From positions 4,402,001-4,466,000 of the forward strand of contig CM082580.2 in assembly GCA_040954595.2 (NCBI GenBank): a stretch of DNA of 64,000 bases, in the 5' to 3' direction. The stretch comes from Balanoglossus misakiensis. Lineage: Eukaryota > Hemichordata. The translations under genes were made by a program, and so were the position numbers. Under the pieces are notes generated by a model. It made no database searches. It saw nothing but the letters and a program-made list of their open reading frames with translations, and was not told the origin of the DNA. Below, piece by piece: positions 63,101 through 64,000 of the stretch. Each line of letters starts with the position of its first letter. The first letter of the stretch is position 1.

Positions 63101-63947
63101 AATGGAGTGTGGTGACAATAACTTCAGATGTAATGATAGTGTGTGCATCCACGAAGTGTATTTATGTGATGGCATAGTGGACTGTTTGGACGGATCTGAT
63201 GAAGAAAACTGTGGTAAGTTACACTCTGGCTGACTCTTCCACATGTTCATCGTGCAACTGTGCAAAATCACAGCAAATTCCAAAATAATTGTAACAAACT
63301 AAGTGTGCCATAACATCTTTTTTGCTTGTTTTTTTCTTCCTTCAGAAATGAGTGGAATTTGTCCGACCAACACCTTTGAGTGTTCCAATGGAAACTGCGT
63401 CTCAATGACCTTCTATTGTGACTTCATTGACCACTGTGGTGATAACAGTGACGAGGAACATTGCGGTAGTTATCATAAAATTCTACACTTGCTATTTCTG
63501 CTTAAGTTCGCATATGCAAATTCAAACTTGAAATAAACCAATCAACTGAGCCTTCTTTATATTTAAAGACATAAATAAGTTAAAGAGTGAACAATTATTG
63601 CTAAGTTGCATATTTTCATACATTTGTCAGAACATGGCAGTTCAATTAGGGTCAGATCTCCCAAAATTTACGACTTGGACTATAGAAATACTGTCATCAT
63701 ATCCCAGACTCAGTAACGACCAACAACATTACTTTTATAATTTACAACCTTCCTTCATTGATCTTTATTATTTATAGGAAATATTCTCCATCAGAACTAA
63801 ACTGTCATTGGCATTATGCTCTTTTTATAGTTTATCCAAACTGTACATCGGGCGAATTCATGTGCGATAACGGACAGTGTGTTAGTAAGAACAAGCGGTG
63901 TGACTTACTTCCGGATTGTATTGATGGCTCTGATGAAAACGAATGTG
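48119..63947 (+). CDS. Large secreted or receptor mosaic protein: EGF, LDLa, F-type lectin, CUB, C-type lectin domains (3' end beyond window)
   Basis: Twenty-nine exons (~1,657 residues) join in frame: 48119-48202 (signal peptide), 48665-48785, 49035-49157, 49397-49498, 49641-49748, 50190-50303, 51085-51201, 51752-51964, 52381-52587, 53094-53198, 53523-53651, 54054-54336, 54673-54749, 55098-55232, 55440-55550, 55924-56043, 56418-56569, 57132-57225, 57406-57726, 58087-58269, 59576-59968, 60662-61078, 61266-61478, 61591-61660, 62019-62230, 62437-62847, 63094-63213, 63346-63465 and 63831-63947. Order: EGF, Ca-EGF, LDLa x4, F-type lectin, EGF, Ca-EGF, C-type lectin, two Cys-rich EGF-like modules, CUB, an unassigned domain, CUB x2, C-type lectin, C-type-lectin-like, LDLa x3, then off the edge. 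Domain borders are phase 1, typical of exon shuffling. Most likely an extracellular recognition protein; GRL101-type receptors (LDLa plus lectin plus 7TM) are one possible relative. Confidence 0.85.
48665..49157 (+). other. N-terminal EGF-like and calcium-binding EGF exons of the lectin gene
   Basis: Exon 48665-48785 encodes an EGF-like module ('[16 protein letters not shown]'). Exon 49035-49157 encodes a calcium-binding EGF domain with the classic DIDEC start and '[13 protein letters not shown]'. The pair EGF/EGF-CA follows the signal-peptide exon directly. Confidence 0.85.
49397..51201 (+). other. Four LDL-receptor class A modules, one per exon
   Basis: Exons 49397-49498, 49641-49748, 50190-50303 and 51085-51201 each encode one LDLa module with six cysteines. 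Calcium-cage ends read '[11 protein letters not shown]', 'DCDNDETAC', '[11 protein letters not shown]' and '[11 protein letters not shown]'. The fourth has Ser in place of the usual first Asp. LDLa modules bind Ca2+ and mediate ligand contacts. Confidence 0.9.
51752..52587 (+). other. F-type lectin (fucolectin) domain split over two exons
   Basis: Exons 51752-51964 and 52381-52587 encode an F-type lectin: [26 protein letters not shown], '[18 protein letters not shown]' and '[10 protein letters not shown]'. The family fucose-binding motif is HX26RXDX4(R/K). The R-x-D-x4-R part and the adjacent Cys pair are present, but the residue 26 positions before the Arg is Phe (SCAFT), not His. Fucose binding may therefore be altered or lost. 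Confidence 0.85.
53094..53651 (+). other. Second EGF-like / calcium-binding EGF pair
   Basis: Exon 53094-53198 is a Cys-rich EGF-like module ([13 protein letters not shown]). Exon 53523-53651 begins DIDEC and has '[13 protein letters not shown]', a calcium-binding EGF. This repeats the EGF/EGF-CA order seen at the N-terminus. Confidence 0.8.
54054..54749 (+). other. C-type lectin-like domain 1
   Basis: Exons 54054-54336 and 54673-54749 give a C-type lectin fold: '[11 protein letters not shown]', a WIDG-type core (ILWIDGR), EPSGNGPC and '[15 protein letters not shown]'. The sugar-binding tripeptide position reads EPS rather than EPN, and the usual first N-terminal Cys hairpin is missing. Confidence 0.75.
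55098..55550 (+). other. Two cysteine-rich EGF-like exons
   Basis: Exons 55098-55232 (cysteines at DDC, GC, IC, PC-type spacing, ending RRC) and 55440-55550 (EDC, KC, VC, AC) are phase 1-1 and small. They look EGF-like but do not match the consensus well. Confidence 0.55.
55924..57225 (+). other. CUB domain 1, three exons
   Basis: Exons 55924-56043, 56418-56569 and 57132-57225 together form a CUB-like domain: [13 protein letters not shown], '[12 protein letters not shown]', '[10 protein letters not shown]' and [13 protein letters not shown], then a beta-rich tail. Internal introns are phase 1 and 0. An Asp-rich insertion (DKDDSDDDQ) follows the IDYLEI strand. Confidence 0.7.
57406..58269 (+). 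other. Unassigned beta-rich domain, two exons
   Basis: Exons 57406-57726 and 58087-58269 encode about 168 residues, including '[19 protein letters not shown]', '[20 protein letters not shown]' and '[16 protein letters not shown]'. The G-K-V-x-x-W start and the QPGDFIGIYYP end suggest a jelly-roll module. I recall similar stretches in uncharacterised marine-invertebrate proteins but cannot name a family. Confidence 0.6.
58343..59455. mobile_element. Insertion inside the lectin-gene intron: hairpin plus 208-bp tandem duplication
   Basis: The left part (58343-58552) is a near-perfect hairpin: 'acagaacttcatgacctctg' at 58355 pairs with its complement ending at 58540, with loop 'gagcgacagcgagt'. 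Next, two diverged direct copies start at about 58709 and 58917 ('catcggtg', 'aggtcgc', 'gttattctgac', 'gggaaggataa', 'tttcggcgatcat'). The right end reads 'attattattgcacgg' and 'catatgcaataatg', echoing 'tattattgcatatg' beside the hairpin. No coding capacity is seen. It is likely a non-autonomous element lying between exons 58087-58269 and 59576-59968. Confidence 0.6.
59576..61078 (+). other. CUB domains 2 and 3, one exon each
   Basis: Exon 59576-59968 encodes a complete CUB domain ('[18 protein letters not shown]', '[10 protein letters not shown]', '[18 protein letters not shown]'). Exon 60662-61078 encodes another ('[20 protein letters not shown]', '[20 protein letters not shown]', '[20 protein letters not shown]'). 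Unlike CUB 1, neither is interrupted by an intron. Confidence 0.88.
61266..62230 (+). other. C-type lectin domain 2 with galactose-type QPD motif
   Basis: Exons 61266-61478, 61591-61660 and 62019-62230 encode a full long-form C-type lectin domain: '[16 protein letters not shown]', '[18 protein letters not shown]', 'FYIGLQLQ', '[16 protein letters not shown]', NDQPDG, '[18 protein letters not shown]'. The QPD triplet and WHD are the calcium/sugar site; QPD is usually linked to galactose or GalNAc preference. Confidence 0.9.
62437..62847 (+). other. Diverged C-type-lectin-like module
   Basis: This single exon ([16 protein letters not shown] ... [12 protein letters not shown] ... '[14 protein letters not shown]') has the cysteine and Trp spacing of a C-type lectin fold but no EPN/QPD or WND motif, so sugar binding by the usual site is unlikely. 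The assignment is tentative. Confidence 0.5.
63094..63947 (+). other. Three further LDL-receptor class A modules reaching the window edge
   Basis: Exons 63094-63213, 63346-63465 and 63831-63947 each encode one LDLa module, ending '[11 protein letters not shown]', '[11 protein letters not shown]' and '[11 protein letters not shown]'. All introns are phase 1 and the last has a GTAAGG donor at 63948, so the gene continues to the right. Confidence 0.9.
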
Positions 63948-64000
63948 GTAAGGCTTATTCTATAAAAGCTTTTTATGATCTACTGTCCATGCCACACTCT

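Overview
This is eukaryotic nuclear DNA from a metazoan. Genes are split by many short introns, and the space between them is AT-rich and full of satellites. The best fit is a marine invertebrate. A TRIM/NHL-type gene, an intact CYP46-like P450, and a long mosaic protein with F-type lectin, C-type lectin, CUB, EGF and LDLa domains would suit a hemichordate, another ambulacrarian, amphioxus or a mollusc. The sequence alone does not settle which. There is no sign of prokaryotic organisation.

Layout from left to right. (1) 137-2905 (+) holds the 3' part of a coiled-coil/NHL beta-propeller gene. (2) 3.2-9.8 kb is non-coding. It contains one copy of a dispersed inverted-repeat element, a 72-bp minisatellite with about 120-bp ancestral units on both edges, the left member of a ~0.5-kb direct repeat pair, and a 141-bp hairpin element. 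(3) 9813-14872 (+) is a complete 14-exon cytochrome P450 gene of the CYP46 (cholesterol 24-hydroxylase-like) type, with one GC-AG intron and one intron made almost wholly of microsatellite. (4) 14.9-20.3 kb is non-coding, with the right member of the direct repeat pair, pyrimidine microsatellites and a ~0.56-0.6 kb tandem repeat. (5) 20.3-32.0 kb is a huge 80-bp/74-bp satellite of about 145 units with higher-order structure. (6) 32.0-38.4 kb has a TAAA microsatellite, a second copy of the inverted-repeat element, three ~645-bp promoter-like tandem units, and just downstream a decayed SAP/YqaJ-type (mobile-element-derived) gene. (7) 38.4-45.8 kb is a cluster of three paralogous, unrecognised, small secreted cysteine-rich proteins, two on the minus strand and one on the plus strand. 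(8) 48119 to the right edge (+) is one very long gene, 29 exons in view and about 1,657 residues. It encodes an extracellular lectin-rich mosaic protein whose domain-bounding introns are nearly all phase 1, and it runs out of the window inside an LDLa array.

Exons were assembled by eye from GT/AG signals, reading frame and phase continuity; no transcript or alignment evidence was available. The most novel items are the cysteine-rich secreted family (its plus-strand member has lost two cysteines), the architecture of the large lectin gene (an F-type lectin with its usual sugar-binding His replaced by Phe, plus an unassigned domain), and the layered evolution of the two satellite arrays.
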